DNA of 64,000 nucleotides from Lineus longissimus (Eukaryota; Nemertea; Pilidiophora; Heteronemertea; Lineidae): the NCBI RefSeq assembly GCF_910592395.1, contig NC_088316.1, forward strand, positions 18,786,001 through 18,850,000. The letters run 5' to 3'. Made by a program: the position numbers and the translations under genes. The notes under the pieces were generated by a model that searched no databases, was not told the DNA's origin, and worked only from the letters and a program-made list of their open reading frames with translations. Position 1 is the stretch's first letter, and each line of letters begins with the position of its first letter. Shown in pieces: positions 12,501 to 25,550 of the stretch.

Positions 12501-15500
12501 CTTTATTTCTTCTTCAGTTCATTGTTTATAGGTTGAGATAATTCTTGACGTTTGGGTGAAGTTTGAGGGCAGACATTCAGCAAATTTTTGCTTGTTTCTG
12601 CTGACCATATATTTTGCGATCATGTGTGTTACACGAAAATAAAAGGCATGCAAGCAGTTCTTGGTTTACATGTATGAGTACGATAGATAATTACACTTTT
12701 GTGCTTCAGATGGGTTCACATTGTCTGTGCTCTGTACATTCCTGGAGTGGCATTTGGTGACGTTGACAAGCTCAGTCCGGTCACACTGTTTGAGATGTCT
12801 TACAGCAAATGGGGAGCAAAGGTGAGCATGATGATAAACTATAGACCTCCCCTTACCGTGATAGAATTTAGCAGTGGTCTTGATGGGTCTCATCAAACAG
12901 AAAAATCAGGAACCATCAAAAGCCACTGAGGTTCTAACTTTGAAGAAATTGGCTCATCATTTGCACTCAAGAGCCCAAAAGGACTTGGAAGTTGACCTCT
13001 GAAATGATTTTGGGCATGGTTTAAATGATTTTTCTATTTCAGGAGTGTAGTCTCTGTGAAGACATCAAGTTTAGTCGGACTGGTGTTTGTGTTGGATGCG
13101 ATGCTGGAATGTGTCGTACTTATTTCCACGTCACTTGGTAAGACATTGTGTTCATCCCGAACAAGTCAGAATAAAGTGCCCTTCAAACTTGGTACAAGTG
13201 ACTCAACCCCAATAAAGATGAAATATTCAATTCAATAGTAAATAAAGGGAGACGGAACTGCAACTGTAGATCACATACTAGATTATATTATTTTGTACTG
13301 TACGTAGTTTGAAATCTAATGCTTTTCTCCAGTGCTCAGCGAGAGGGTCTGTTGTCCGAGGCATCCCCAGAGGAAGACATTGCAGATCCTTTCTATGCCT
13401 ACTGCAAACAGCATGCCGAGAAACATATTGCTCGCAAGAAGCGATGTAATTGGCTGGCTCTTCAGAGGAATATTAAAAACTATGCCAAACAGGAGATTTC
13501 TGATGAGAAAGAGAAGGTTTGTATTTACTTCCCAGAGAGATGGGGCAATTCCTCTTCCTTAACCATTTCGTCAACATCGGTCGACAGAGCAGTAAATGAG
13601 AATTAGGTTAATTTCAGACCCGGAAATCTTAAAAGTGGTTGGAATTATCAACTTACATTGTACATGTGTGCCATACCCTATATTGTTGTACCGGTATATC
13701 GCAGATCAAAGAAGATGGAGCTGTAAGGAAATCTCAGTCTTCCGAAAAGCGACTAGTTGTGTTGAAGTACCTCACATATGATGCTATGATGATGATGATT
13801 GGACGAAACAAACTTTTTGATGAACATCCTGTGTGCCATGTTTTTCAGGAAAGAGTGCAACGGAAACTGAAGCGTCACTGTCGGAAATATGTCGAGTACT
13901 ATGCCAAGAAACCGCCAAGCTGGAGTAAGTAGTCAAGGTCAAAAGGTCAAGTCTGACAATTCAAGTTCCTAGTCTACCTACGTGCTCATCAAACTTGCTG
14001 TGATGGTCATTAGGAATCAGTAAGAAGTGTATTGATTTGTAATTCTAGGGTCAATAAACTATAGCAATGTACACTTCCGTAATTCTCTTTCTCAGATATG
14101 TTATGAATCTGTTAGATCTAACCGCTATATGTCTTATCACAGCACCAACAGAAAAGATGCCACGCCTCCTGTCGTCTTGTCCATCTGCCCTTCGAAGATT
14201 GAACAGAAAAGCCGAGTTGTTGGGAATCAACACACAGGTATGTGCTTCAGTCACCCATCGCATATCCATTTTTAGCTCACCAGTATCTTGAGTCGATACA
14301 ATAATGCTGTGTCAGTTGTTCCTCGGACTCCTTTTCCAATAATCTTATAAGCAATGGTGTCTTTCAATCCTGTTTCAGGTGGACCAATCCACAACCAATA
14401 AGGACACACGTAAGAAGAGTTACGTCTCTCCCGCATTCTCTGTTGAGTATGTCACTTATTTTGTGGGTAAGTTGAAAAGAAGAATGAGCCATCAGTCGTC
14501 TTTGAGGATAGTTCTCGGAGAATTTGTCAACAGTCAATATAATTGGGTTGTTTTATTGGAAGAAATGATCAACAGGGCCAACTGTTTGGAGTGTTTTGTT
14601 GGATGAGAGTTTATGTTTAAAGAAACCTCAACAAATCTTAGGTGTTTCATTATGAGTAAGATGTTTTTTTATTTGCAGAGCGGAATAACAAAATCAGCAC
14701 CATGGGAAACCACACAAACGACCTCCAGCAGCAACACTCCAAGCTGAGGGAGCAAGAAGCTATACTCCGAGCGAAATATGACCAGGTAAGAGATGATACG
14801 TGACAAATACAGCTATTGTAGGCAGGGACGTCTTGTTATGATGGCCAAGACTGTCACCATTTAGCTAATCTGTTTACAGGGAAGAGTCCACCTGATGTAT
14901 AGAGTTCACCTCTCCTACATCTAGGCCAGGTGGAGCAGGAGATGTCGTTTGCTGTCTGAAGCTCGATTAGTGTTATCAAAGTGACGGCCTTCTCTTGCAT
15001 ATTTTTCAGCTTTCAAATGAGATGACTAGCTTGAGGAACTCCAATACAACTCTGCGATGTGAAGGAGAGAGTTTCTGGAAGATACTTGGAGATATGGCTG
15101 GCAAGGTAGGTTTATGTTTGAGAACAATAGAGATTAAAAAGTTTGTCATGTTGGATCTGACTCTGATGTTACCAAACGGACCCCTGAATAGTGTAAACAT
15201 CTCATTTTGTTGATTCGTGTGATCAGAATGATGTAACTTGATGGTTATGTTTTCAGAGTCTTGGAATTCCGGAGGTGCTGAAGGTGAAGAAGTTAACAGT
15301 TCAGACATCTCTTCCAAGAAACCCTGCGAAGAAAGATAGTCCAACATCTCCTAACATTGGCGTAATACTCCATAAGTACGTTGGAACTCTATTCCCATTC
15401 ATCCTGTTGTGGGCAGCTAGATCAGAAACCTTTAATCACATATTGATACCACAGAACAAGGCAGGTCTAAATTGTCTTTGAATGTGTGAAAGAGAGCACC

Positions 15501-18500
15501 ACGAAACTGGTTAGATAATCAAACAACAACAAAGGAAGCACCATGTCGTGTTGAAAGTCAAGGTGGGGCAAGTATAAAGCCCCAGTTGTGCCCACGACAT
15601 GCCACCTTTGGTTCACTGACCACAGTATTGGCGGTCCTGTAATCAGATCTTATTTCCTCAGGTGTAGCCTGTGTCAGAAGACAAGTGACCAGCACATGCT
15701 TGCACGCTGTGATAAGTGTCGTCTCTACTCCCACCTGGGATGCCTGGACCCTCCCCTAACGAGGATGCCCAAAAAAACCAAACAATGTGGATGGTAAGTG
15801 TGAAGAATCAATTCAAAGGAGAGAAAATTGTTTTAAGAATATCAAGGTGTGAGCATGTGAGGTCATTATTGCCTCTTCAGACAATACTGGGGTGATTTGT
15901 GCTGACGTATCGAGCCCGGAGGAAACCTCTTTTGTTGAAGAGAAAATTGAAGAAAACGCTTCGTGTAGCATTGCCAGGCACTGCCGGCTATCGCCAAGCT
16001 TTACGTAAACCTGGTCAGTTGAATCATGCCACATATTGACAATTTCAGGCAGTGTTCTGAATGTGCCAAGACGAGTAGTGAGGAGTCCGACACACCTGGT
16101 GTCAACCCAGATGCTCCAAGGAAACTACGTGAGATGATTAAGGAGCCATCCAAGTTTGCCCCAGAGGAAGAGCGAGTGGTTAGTATTGCCAATCTTTAAC
16201 ACTCCTCCTCAAAGTATTTGACGTTTCACTCGGCATTTCTGAATTTTGCTAAGGACAGTGCATAAGGACTACACTTTGGATGTAAGGAGTCTGATCTTCT
16301 GTGTTTGCATTGCAGCGGTATCGTGGCCTGTTGGAAGCGTGTAAACCCAAACAAAAGGGAAAGAGGAGAGTACGAGTACCAAGTGAACATAAGGAAGACT
16401 CAGACGATGATCAGGTGAGTTTCTCATTCTTGCTGAGTTTCACACTTGCTTCAGGGGGTGATCAACAGCTAATGGGTTAATGACGTGCCAGAAATATTCT
16501 GACTTTGACTGGGCTTATTCATTGCCACATCCGTGCAGATTTCACATTTGAATTGTCCGTGGATATACGCCAGCTTCTTGATGCTGTCATTGTTGTTCAT
16601 CGTGGATAAGTTGCAAGAGATGTTAGATATTTGTCAACTTGTCTCATTGTAGCCACATGAGAAGAAGAAGAAAGATGGAGAGAAGAAAGAACAGAAGGCT
16701 GAGAAGAAGAAGATGATCCTGAAAGAGAAGCAGCCTAAAGATGCAGTTCCAAAGAAAGAGAAGATGGTTACAAGTAAAGAGGGGGATAAACCAGCTGCCC
16801 CGAAGAGGAAACGTAAACCACAAGTGCAGCCAAGTTACTTGTTTGAGGCCGCACAACAGTTGAAGGCACCAATGGAATGCGTGATTTGCCTGAAGCCTGG
16901 AGATACAACCAACATGGTCAGGTGAGAGTGCTTAAGTGTGTGTTTATCACAATTGAAGATTGACGCCATCGATACTACATTGTACTAGGTGACACAAATA
17001 TATTTCAAGTCATTGAGCCAGTTTTCTTGTGTGTTTGAAGTCATCAAGGGAACACTCCCTTTGAAAATTGTCCCATCTGATATTCTGTATGGCCATCATC
17101 GTGGCTGACATTGCCGATGACTTTCCCAAATGCAACAAATGGTCAAAACCAGGTACTCTATTTGTTTCAGATGTGATGAGTGCACATTGTGCTACCACTA
17201 TGGCTGCCTGGATCCACCACTGACCAAGTCACCGAAACGACGAGGCTACTCATGGCATTGTGCTGCTTGTGACCCTGTTGGAAGGGCCTCTGATTATGTA
17301 AGTATGCTGGGATAACTACATGTATCATTGGTATATGTCAGTAAAGATTAGACTTCACTGGCACCCTGAGTCCACTGTGGTCTTTCTAATATCTTCTTCA
17401 ATATGTTTCCAGAATGATAAATGCGATGATTCTGATGATGTGCCTCATGATGAAAAGCCAAAGAGAAAGAAGGCGAAGAGAACGCCTCCTACTGGAAAGG
17501 CGAGTGAACAGAAAGGAGTAAAGAAGGCTGATGGAGTGAGGACGAGATGTAAAGCTAAGGGTGGCGATGATGAAGAAAAACCAGGGGAGGAGGAAGAGCC
17601 TGGAAACAAAGCAGGAAAACTCAAAGGTGCTGTTAAAACAGAACCAACTTGTAAAGAAACAGTTGAAACCAAAGTTAAAATCAGTAGAAAAGCTGCCACT
17701 GGAGTTAAAGACAGTGTGAAAGCCAAACTAGAGGACACTATTTCCCTGAATCCTTCAATGACTGAAGCAGAACAAACACCAATCCATGAGGGTGAAATAA
17801 AACCGAGAGACAAAATTGACAGGAGCCCAGTTGACAAGGGTTCTTTACTGAAAGCTGGTGACAGGACTCCTGCGAAAGCTGGTGTTAGGGTTTCTGTGTC
17901 ACCTGGTAAAGATGGTTTGAGAAGTCGTACACCTACAAAGATAGCGAAAAAAGAATTGAAGGTCGTAGAAGACAGTGGTAGTGCTTGTAAGAGTGGCGCT
18001 AAGATAGTAGGGCTCAGGGGTGAAAATGATAAAGACGAGGGTTGTCAGAAGGCAGATAATGTTGAATTGGGAAAGATTTTTGAGAATGATGAAAAGGTTG
18101 CTAAGAATGATGTCACAGATTTAGAGAGGGCTAATAAGGAAAACAATGCAGTTGTTAAGGAAGATGGGAAGGTTGCTAAGGATAAGGGGTTGGCGAAGGG
18201 TGATGGTAAGATTACTAAGGAAGATAAGAAGGTTACTAACGAAGAAGATAGTGGGAAAAAGATGGATAAAATTAAAAGCATAATGTGTAGTAAGGAAGTG
18301 AAGATTGTTGTGAACAGGGATCTTGGGAATCATGGGGTTGGAAAGGGAAAGAATGGTAAATCTGAGGAGGCGGGTTCTACTCAGAAACGAGGAGAGGGGG
18401 AGGGGAATGGGAAAACTAAAGGCATGGATAGGGTTGTAACAAGGGTCACTGAAGCCGATAAGGTGGCGACACGTGCTGAAACATCTGAGAGTGTGGTGAC

Positions 18501-18753
18501 GCAGGGTTCTGAGCCAGAAAGGGTTAGCACAAGGGCTTCGGGAAAGAGTGGGAACGGTAACAAGGGGGTTGAAGGATGTAAGCATGGAAATGATGACAAA
18601 GACAAGCTGCCAGATTCGAAAGATGAGGCTTCCAGTGTGAAGGATTGTGGGAAAAAGAAGGAGGCAGCAAGTATTGAGGCCACACCCAAGGAGAGAACTC
18701 CCAAGAAGGAGGGCTCTCCTAAATTTGACGTGGCGACTTCGAAAAAGGAGTGA
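9574..18753 (+). CDS. PHF14: PHD finger protein 14 (PHF14), nearly complete
   Basis: Nuclear chromatin reader. Exons: 9574-9702, 9928-10262, 10529-10546, 11789-11927, 12150-12253, 12436-12491, 12710-12821, 13043-13137, 13333-13516, 13849-13924, 14143-14237, 14379-14466, 14679-14785, 15010-15105, 15257-15375, 15662-15793, 16049-16178, 16316-16414, 16653-16921, 17171-17297 and 17413-18753 (stop TGA). The phases join into one frame of 1,283 codons including the stop. Domains in order: basic start (KKRRVKPVQK); acidic Ser/Asp/Glu stretch; PHD1 (ICQVCLGD to WFCDACK); zinc knuckle plus extended PHD (CELCPNPGG, CSLCED, CVGCDAGMCRTYFHVTC, CKQH); coiled coil (exons 12-14); PHD3 (CSLCQKTSDQHML to WQCSEC); PHD4 (CVICLKPGDTTNMVRCDEC to CAACD). 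In the vertebrate family PHD1-knuckle-ePHD binds the unmodified H3 tail. The initiator exon (only a few residues expected) was not found. The last exon adds a Lys/Glu/Asp-rich tail of about 446 residues, far longer than in vertebrate PHF14. Confidence 0.93.
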
Positions 18754-19493
18754 ACAAAATGTTACATTTACTGAATTCTTTGTTGTGGGATGTGGTGAGT
18801 ATTAGTGTTGGCTAGAGACATTGTTGTGTCTGTTGAAGTGTAAGTGTGTGGTGGTTGTACTGTCTTTTGGTTTAGACATAGAGACGGAGCTTTCATTCCT
18901 TGGTCTGAAAATAAATCCATTTTGATGTACATGTGTTTTGATTCCAATTTGTGATTCCAGTGGTAACACTGCAGGTGTAACCTGGGACCTTCGAAACAAG
19001 TCAGCACTGGTGCTTGCTTGTCAACCTTGACCTCTGACCTCTTGAGTAGCTATAGATGGGTGAAATCTTTATTCTGACTACCACTGGAAGACTGTACCAC
19101 TGCTGTATATCTGACCATGGTTTGGTGGGGACCACTCCACTGTGGCTTGGGTCTTGGATAAAAGGAGGGTTGGTATAGAGGGTGCTCCCAGAAGATCGAG
19201 AATGTCTAACCACAGGAAGTTGTGTAATGGAGGGCTAAAGCCCTACAAGAGGATTTGGGGCCGAAGGGACAAGGGGCGAAACCTCTTGGAGCGTACCTCC
19301 ACGGTACGGTTTCGTGTGGTCTGACCGAGCCACCTTTTTGAAGACAAGGCACAGTCACGGTCAACTTGTAATTGGTCCTCTGAGGTTTATCGAAACGTTT
19401 TGCCCTGTACATTGCATGTACATAATATCAATTTACACGCACAATCACATATTGAACTATTTATTATGTGAAAACACACCGATTTTTTCACGA
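18754..19493. other. PHF14 3' UTR and VPS36 upstream region
   Basis: A 740-bp interval between two genes on the same strand. It contains a candidate PHF14 polyadenylation signal at 18910 and then presumably the VPS36 promoter and 5' UTR. A purine-rich stretch with short GC-rich motifs lies near 19.2-19.3 kb. I see no additional gene. Confidence 0.6.
18910..18915 (+). terminator. Candidate PHF14 polyadenylation signal
   Basis: A canonical AATAAA lies about 155 bp after the PHF14 stop codon, with a T/G-rich stretch downstream, as expected of a cleavage/polyadenylation region. Function is inferred from position only. Confidence 0.5.
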
Positions 19494-22400
19494 ATGGACC
19501 GATTTTCTTGGTGCGATGGTAACCTGGTTCAAGGAGAAAGCCTTGTCGTCCAACAGCATGGGGTTAGACTCTATGACGGAGAGGAAAAGGTATGTTTTTA
19601 GATTATTGTCCATCCATCCAATATCCGATAATTCAGGACCGTCACCGGACCATCATGATCATGGCATCAATGCCGTGCTCCGCCTCATGTCAGTCATGAC
19701 ATGCTGGTTGGAGACTTATAAAGCATTGCTCATCAATGTAATGTGCCTTCTAAACTTCTAATTTCAGAGTCATTTTGACAACGGGATTGGAATGGTGACA
19801 ACTCATCGGTTAATGTGGAAAGATCCTAAAGATCAGGTTGGTCACAGTCAAGAACAAAAAATAATAATGGCATTGTCAATGAATGAATGGTAGGCTGTCA
19901 GTACAGTAGGCCTATTATCTTCTGAGAGTAACTCTTATATCGCGGCAAGTACATCACAACTGACATCAGCGGTTTCAAAAACCAGTTTTATCATGTTTAA
20001 GTTTGGCTTTTGACTTTTTAGCCACTGCCACTTGTATGTCATGCTTCCATTTCATTTCAAGAAAGAATTAGTAGATTGCCGATGTCTCATGTTTAAAACT
20101 TTCTTTCAGAGGTGTGTCTTGGCCCTGCCATTGTCGTTATGTATCTACTTAGAAGAACAGCCATCTGGGTTTGCAAAAAGGTGAGATTTATCTGTTGTCT
20201 CTCTTTTCATTCATCTCTGTCTGTCTTAAGGTAAACTGTCGGATATTTTTTCATTGACAAAAAATAGGTCTGGTTACGTGGCCTACTTATTTGGTATTGG
20301 CAATGTTTCATTTCTGGGTTGGGCCAATGTCTTTTTTTGATTTCATGAAATGTTGCTCTTTACAGTGCAAAGATCATAGTTCACCTGCAGCCGTCCCCTG
20401 CAGACAAATCAGCCGGTCCCGTGTCACAAAGCTCTCACTCGTATATCAGGCTATCATTTAGGGAGGCAGGACAAATTGAGGTAAGTCAGACAGAGGAAAA
20501 CACTGAGCAGCTTGGAGAGTGGTTTGTTATTACTGATAATATCAAGAGACCAAATTGGCTTGATAACCGCAGTTGTTCTCAAAAGTAGTGATTTAAAATA
20601 TTCAGTACCCTCTCCCCAGACACCCCCTAAAGAACAGCCTGCAAGAAACAGTGACAGGGTTAATGTGAGAGTTGTGTGGTTAATCTTACTTACTTTAACC
20701 TTACAACGTTTTCATGGGTCAACATTTTCAGTTTTTCCGATGCTTCAGTGAAGAATTGAAGTTCAGAAGATGGGAGCACGCTGTCACGACCCCAGAACAG
20801 AAGAAAACTCAGGTAAGAATACACCTATGACTTCTGGAACTGATTTCGCTCTCGATATATGAACCATCAAACCTCCATTTTTGTCTGCACAAAGTTGCCT
20901 ACCAGTACGAATTCATTTGGTGAGGTTATACCCAGTGTTGACCCTTTGTAGGTTGTCTTTATCCATGAGACACATAACCTGAACCCAAATGAAAACTGAC
21001 ATCTAATCAATTCAAGTTTTTTTCAGGGCCGCCAGATAAGGACTGGTATCATGGGTATAGAGCGGAATATTGAGATGAAGAATAAAGCAACTGATCGTGA
21101 TATTTCGGTTGCCTTCGAGGATCTGAGTAAACTCATTGCTAAGGTAAAGTAGACAGTTGGGTGATGACTTGACCAAGCTTTTGCACTAAAACCATGTAGC
21201 TGTTGTGGAACAGGTCCAGGGTACGGTTTGATGAAAGTTTGACATCAGTTTTTTTCAAAAACTGATCGGCTTTTTACCTGGCGATTTACCAATAGTCTTC
21301 TTCTATGTGGTGTTCAATTCAAAAGAAAAACCAAGTACCAAAGTTCTGCTCCGTGTTATTTTACTCACCTCACACTTCCAATTCCAGGCAAGGGAGATGG
21401 TGAATTTATCAAAGAATATCGCAGAGAGAATAAAACAGAAGAAAGGCGACATTTCAGATGATGAGGTGGGTGTCCTGTAGGCTACAATATGAATACTCCA
21501 CGAGTGTTGACGTTCAAAGTCGGGCTCAAACTCGAGAAGCGGCATTCAGCATCAAGAATTTCACCAGATACTGCTACATGTAGTTCTCAAAGAATCCTCC
21601 TAAAAACATCATTGAAGTCGGCTTATGATAACTTTCAACTTGGCTGCTTCTACTGACTGAAACGTCTCCTTCCAGACAGTGAAGTTCAAGTCTTATCTGT
21701 TGAGTATGGGCATTCCAGACCCTGTCACCCGAGAAACACATGGTACTGGCACCCGCTATTACTTGGAATTGGCAAAGCAGTTGTGCACATTGTTGGAAGA
21801 ACCAATTAAGGTAAGCCCAATTAGTGACTAGTACAGCATTAGTGACCAGTGTTTTCACTGTGTTAGTATCAGATTGGTTTGTAGAAAACGTAGTCATTGC
21901 ACCTATTGATGATTTGGTTTATGCACAAAAGGTGGTGCCAGCAGTCTTTCAAATAAAATGTCTGTTTTCTGATGACATCACATCTCTGTGTGATTCACTC
22001 TTTTATACTTTCAATTTTCAGGACCTTGGAGGAATGATAACACTAACAGATGTTTACTGTCGTGTCAACAGAGCTAGAGGCATGGAGGTGAGAGTGGAGC
22101 ATTTGAGAGGACTGTAGAGTGGCTTGAATACAAATGTATTTCAATGGACATACTTTCAGTGCTTTTCATCAGCACTTGGCTGTAGCCTTCCCTAGGAAAA
22201 GCACTCGGAACACATACAAGTTTGAAAATGACTGGTTCAGTAAAAGGGCTAACTTGAGAGTGAAGTGCTTCTCTCAAAATGGTTACCTCAAATGAACCTT
22301 GCTCCTGGTTTCACTTAAAGATGACCTTTTCTCTTGTTTTTGATTCCAGTTACTTTCGCCAGAAGATCTTGTGAATGCTTGCCAACAGTTAGAACAGTTG

Positions 22401-23440
22401 AAGGGACCTATTAGGTAAGAATGTTTTAGAATTGTGCCAGTTGTATAGTACCCCAGGTATAATGGCACGGCTTAACCCGCCGGCCATGAGGGAATTCCTT
22501 TATGGCCCAGTGGTTGGCGCGTTGGCCCCAGAGTGGAAGTTAAGCAACGTTGAGCGCGGTCAACCTTTGGATCGGTGACCGGCGCGTACAATACACCAGT
22601 ATCGGGGGATGAAAAGCAATAGTACTGATCTGGCTGGTGTGTGGCTACCTTTGGGTTGGGAGCAAGGTATCACTGTGAGGCTGGTTATCCTCTACAAACA
22701 TTGCTGATGTCATCTCGTGAGCAGTGAAAGACACAGATAGCATCACTAGACCAAGCTTTGTTATTTCAGATTACGAGTGTTTGATAGTGGTGTGATGGTG
22801 CTACAGTTACAGACGCACAGTGAAGAAGAAGTCATCAAAACGACCACAACATGTGTGAGTAAATCAAGCCATCTTAATTTTGTCCCTGCCCTGCAGTACG
22901 ATTGAAGAAATGAAGGGTTAACTATGTAGAAGAATCTCAATGCTCTGATGTCAACAGCATTTCTGTGTTTTTGCCTTGGTGATGGACACTCACACTGTCA
23001 CAGTAGAATACAGTATGTCAAAAATGGTCTTCTGTTTGCAGGTTGAACAGAATCAGTCAGTGACAGCTGAGGAACTAGCTCAAGTCATTGGTTTGTCTGT
23101 GATCCTTGCCAAGGAGAGGTAAGAATGACATTTGGTCAGCCGTTTGTCCCAAGATAAGGATTGTATATCTTGCAAGCTAGTCATGTTTTCCAGTGTACTG
23201 TTTATCAATACATGTGTTAAAAAGTGTTACTTCATCTTCAAGAACATTCATCCAAATTATCTACAGAGTACAATGGCCATGGTCGAATCTTTCCTTCTCA
23301 TTTGTAAAATTACTTTTTACAACATTGTTTACAATCTTTTCAGGTTGTTATGTACAGAGAAAGCTGGCAAAATATGTCGAGATGAATCAGTGGAAGGGCT
23401 TCGGTTTTATCCCAATCGCTTCCTCAGCAATAAAATCTGA
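19494..23440 (+). CDS. VPS36: VPS36, ESCRT-II subunit (complete)
   Basis: Vacuolar sorting protein of the ESCRT-II complex, which sorts ubiquitinated cargo into multivesicular endosomes. Thirteen exons: 19494-19589, 19768-19836, 20110-20180, 20366-20480, 20732-20812, 21027-21143, 21388-21465, 21676-21810, 22022-22087, 22350-22414, 22770-22854, 23042-23118 and 23344-23440. They sum to 1,152 nt, i.e. 383 aa plus stop, against about 386 aa in human. The protein starts MDRFSW and has [15 protein letters not shown], typical of the N-terminal GLUE domain (about residues 1-135; phosphoinositide and ubiquitin binding). The second half has [41 protein letters not shown] and [12 protein letters not shown], matching the winged-helix region that contacts VPS22/VPS25. 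All splice sites are GT-AG and the frame is unbroken. Intron 10 carries a SINE-like repeat. Confidence 0.96.
22503..22745 (+). repeat. SINE-like repeat with 5S rRNA-like core
   Basis: Lies in VPS36 intron 10. A tRNA-like A-box segment (GCCCAGTGGTTGGCGCG) is followed by a stretch at 22535-22580 that lines up with the internal control region of 5S rRNA: GGAAG-TAAGCA, a GC-rich spacer of the same length, then TTGGATCGGTGACC against the 5S box C TTGGATGGGAGACC. Unrelated unique-looking sequence follows. The likeness is read directly; assignment to a SINE family is inference. Both ends are approximate and no target duplication was recognised. Confidence 0.55.
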
Positions 23441-23772
23441 ATAGATCAGGAAACCTCACTGGCGGGTGGAGGTGCTCACATTGTGCAATCATCAGAGTGA
23501 TTCTTGGAAATTGCCTAACTCTCTCTGATATTTTTCCAAACTGTCAACCAAAATGGCAAGTGGCAAGGTTCTCATTGGCAAAACAAGATGAACAGACGTA
23601 TATGCCAATGAAGCTCGCCTGCAGACGTTCATAGCCAACATCACTTGAAATGAAAGTGCTCTGCCTCCTGGCAGTGGTTTATAAAATCTGCCTTTTATAG
23701 TTACACCAGAGACGACCATGATTATAATTGACTTGATCTATCGCTATGGGATGATTATTTGACTTTGTAAAT

Positions 23773-23778
23773 AATAAA
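23773..23778 (+). terminator. Candidate VPS36 polyadenylation signal
   Basis: AATAAA 333 bp downstream of the VPS36 stop codon, followed by a GT-rich stretch (gtgtgttac). The only support is motif and position. Confidence 0.5.
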
Positions 23779-23865
23779 TAGTGTGTTACATGTACTTGGA
23801 TTTTGAAATATATTTGTTGAGTTGATTTCTTTATGTTGGATATACATTTTGGTAGTACATTTTGA

Positions 23866-24180
23866 CTGTCAACTCCACTGGATGGCCATAATTGGAGTGA
23901 CGACAACAGCAGATTTGTGAGTGGTGAAGACTGCTTGGTGATGTGGTGGATGTACCAGTCAGTGGTCCGCCTAGCATACATGGGTTGTGGCTTGTCCCTG
24001 TCATACAATAGGACCACCAAGTCCTTGGTTTGACCAGCACACCTATCTCCACTGGATGGTCATGATGGGAATGAGTGGTGAAGGCAGGAAGGTGGTGTCA
24101 CCTGAAGGGCTGTGACTGTCTTCAGAGAGGTTGTGACTAGTACACCAATCTCCTCAAGTGGAACACTCCTCTGAGATGGT
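23866..24180. repeat. Degenerate tandem repeat after VPS36
   Basis: The phrase tccactggatgg-cat followed by gagtggtgaag recurs at about 23873 and 24047. A third, weaker echo (caccaatctcct-aagtgg) lies near 24150. Units are about 100-175 bp and imperfect. No coding potential was recognised. Confidence 0.45.
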
Positions 24181-24658
24181 GACCATCTTCGAACAGGATG
24201 TGTCATAGGACAGTCGGCAACAGGAAAGGTGCTTGTCTTGAATATATCCCTGGCTGAATCAGCCATAAAGAAGAAGACCCTCAACTGGCTCAATGATATT
24301 AGACCGTATTTGTACATGTAGCCACATCCCCAGTGGTTGACGAAACGCGCCGGGCTAACGGATGACGACTTCTCCGTCGAAGATTGTAAGCTAAATATCG
24401 CCATAATATATGGAGTAAGCCCCTCCCTCTACAAGGAGTGGTGATGTCATAATCATAATGAACTTCTCAATATCAGATGCCAACGATGACACACGTGTAA
24501 GAATAGGGATGGCAATACATGCCTTGGATGGAGTCGACTTGTCTGTTGCTGTTATTGAAATAAGCTCAGGGAATTCACGGGATATGTATAATGTTAAGGG
24601 CCTATAAACAAAAAGCCCCTTTATTCACTCATAATCATTATTGGGCTTCAGTTTAACC

Positions 24659-24689
24659 ACGGATGTGGAGCAACATGCTCAACATCCGT
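24659..24689. repeat. Perfect short hairpin
   Basis: The 8-base arm ACGGATGT pairs with ACATCCGT. After one G/A mismatch, GAGCA pairs with TGCTC around a 3-base loop. The structure is seen directly; its role is unknown. Confidence 0.6.
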
Positions 24690-25550
24690 CGTTTAACAAA
24701 TTGAAAATGAGCGGACATTATAAAGCCACCCACCAAGACGAAACAGTCAAAATTTAATCACTGTTCAGCTCCATATGGCCACATTTGGATTGTGATGGGG
24801 CCCAATATCTCAACTAACCATGTCTTTTCGTCGTGAATTCCCCGAGCTAATTTCGATAAGAGGTTATTGTATAGCTGATTAAAACCAATTGTTCTCATTA
24901 GTAGATTAATTTCTCCTGCCTTTGATAGCAGTTTGTCCAAGTTGCATAAGGCTTATGACCAAGTTTAGCCGGTGGCGAGAAATGGCTCCTCCCCTGGGCG
25001 CAATTTTCTGTATTAGAATAATGACTGATCAGTAATTATTGCAGAAATGTGAATTAGATCGGAGAGACGCGCGCCATTCACGGGTTTGCTGATGGCACAG
25101 CCAGCCGAGCACGTGCCGTATGTTGTCCCGCTGTCTTTCGGCTTTGTCTGTTTAACCGTACCAACGTTCCAGACCGGTTGTTTTGTAACATAGCCATTTT
25201 CATCTGAATCATTTCACACGTTTTTAATAATAATCAAATAGAATGGGCGGCGGCCAAACTCGTGGCCGGCACGTCCGCCATATTGACGTCTGGCACTAGC
25301 GAGGAATGGGATAGAAACGTCGGGAACGACGTGTTATACTAATAAATTATTGAGCGTTTCGAACTATTCAATGAGTACATAAGCTTGCATCACATTATCG
25401 CTGGAATTAAGACTTGATGAATTGATATTATCCTACTAATGAAGTTTCTGGCGACGTTTCTTCGGCACTGGCCGTCACTTTCTCAGTGCCTGTATCGGAC
25501 GGGGGCCGGCCGGGGGATACATATTCACATTAGGTCGCTACTGATAGAAC

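Noticed and set aside
13703-13932. Possible extra PHF14 exon after gcag at 13703
   Set aside because: No good donor follows, and splicing 13516 directly to 13849 gives the family-like protein.
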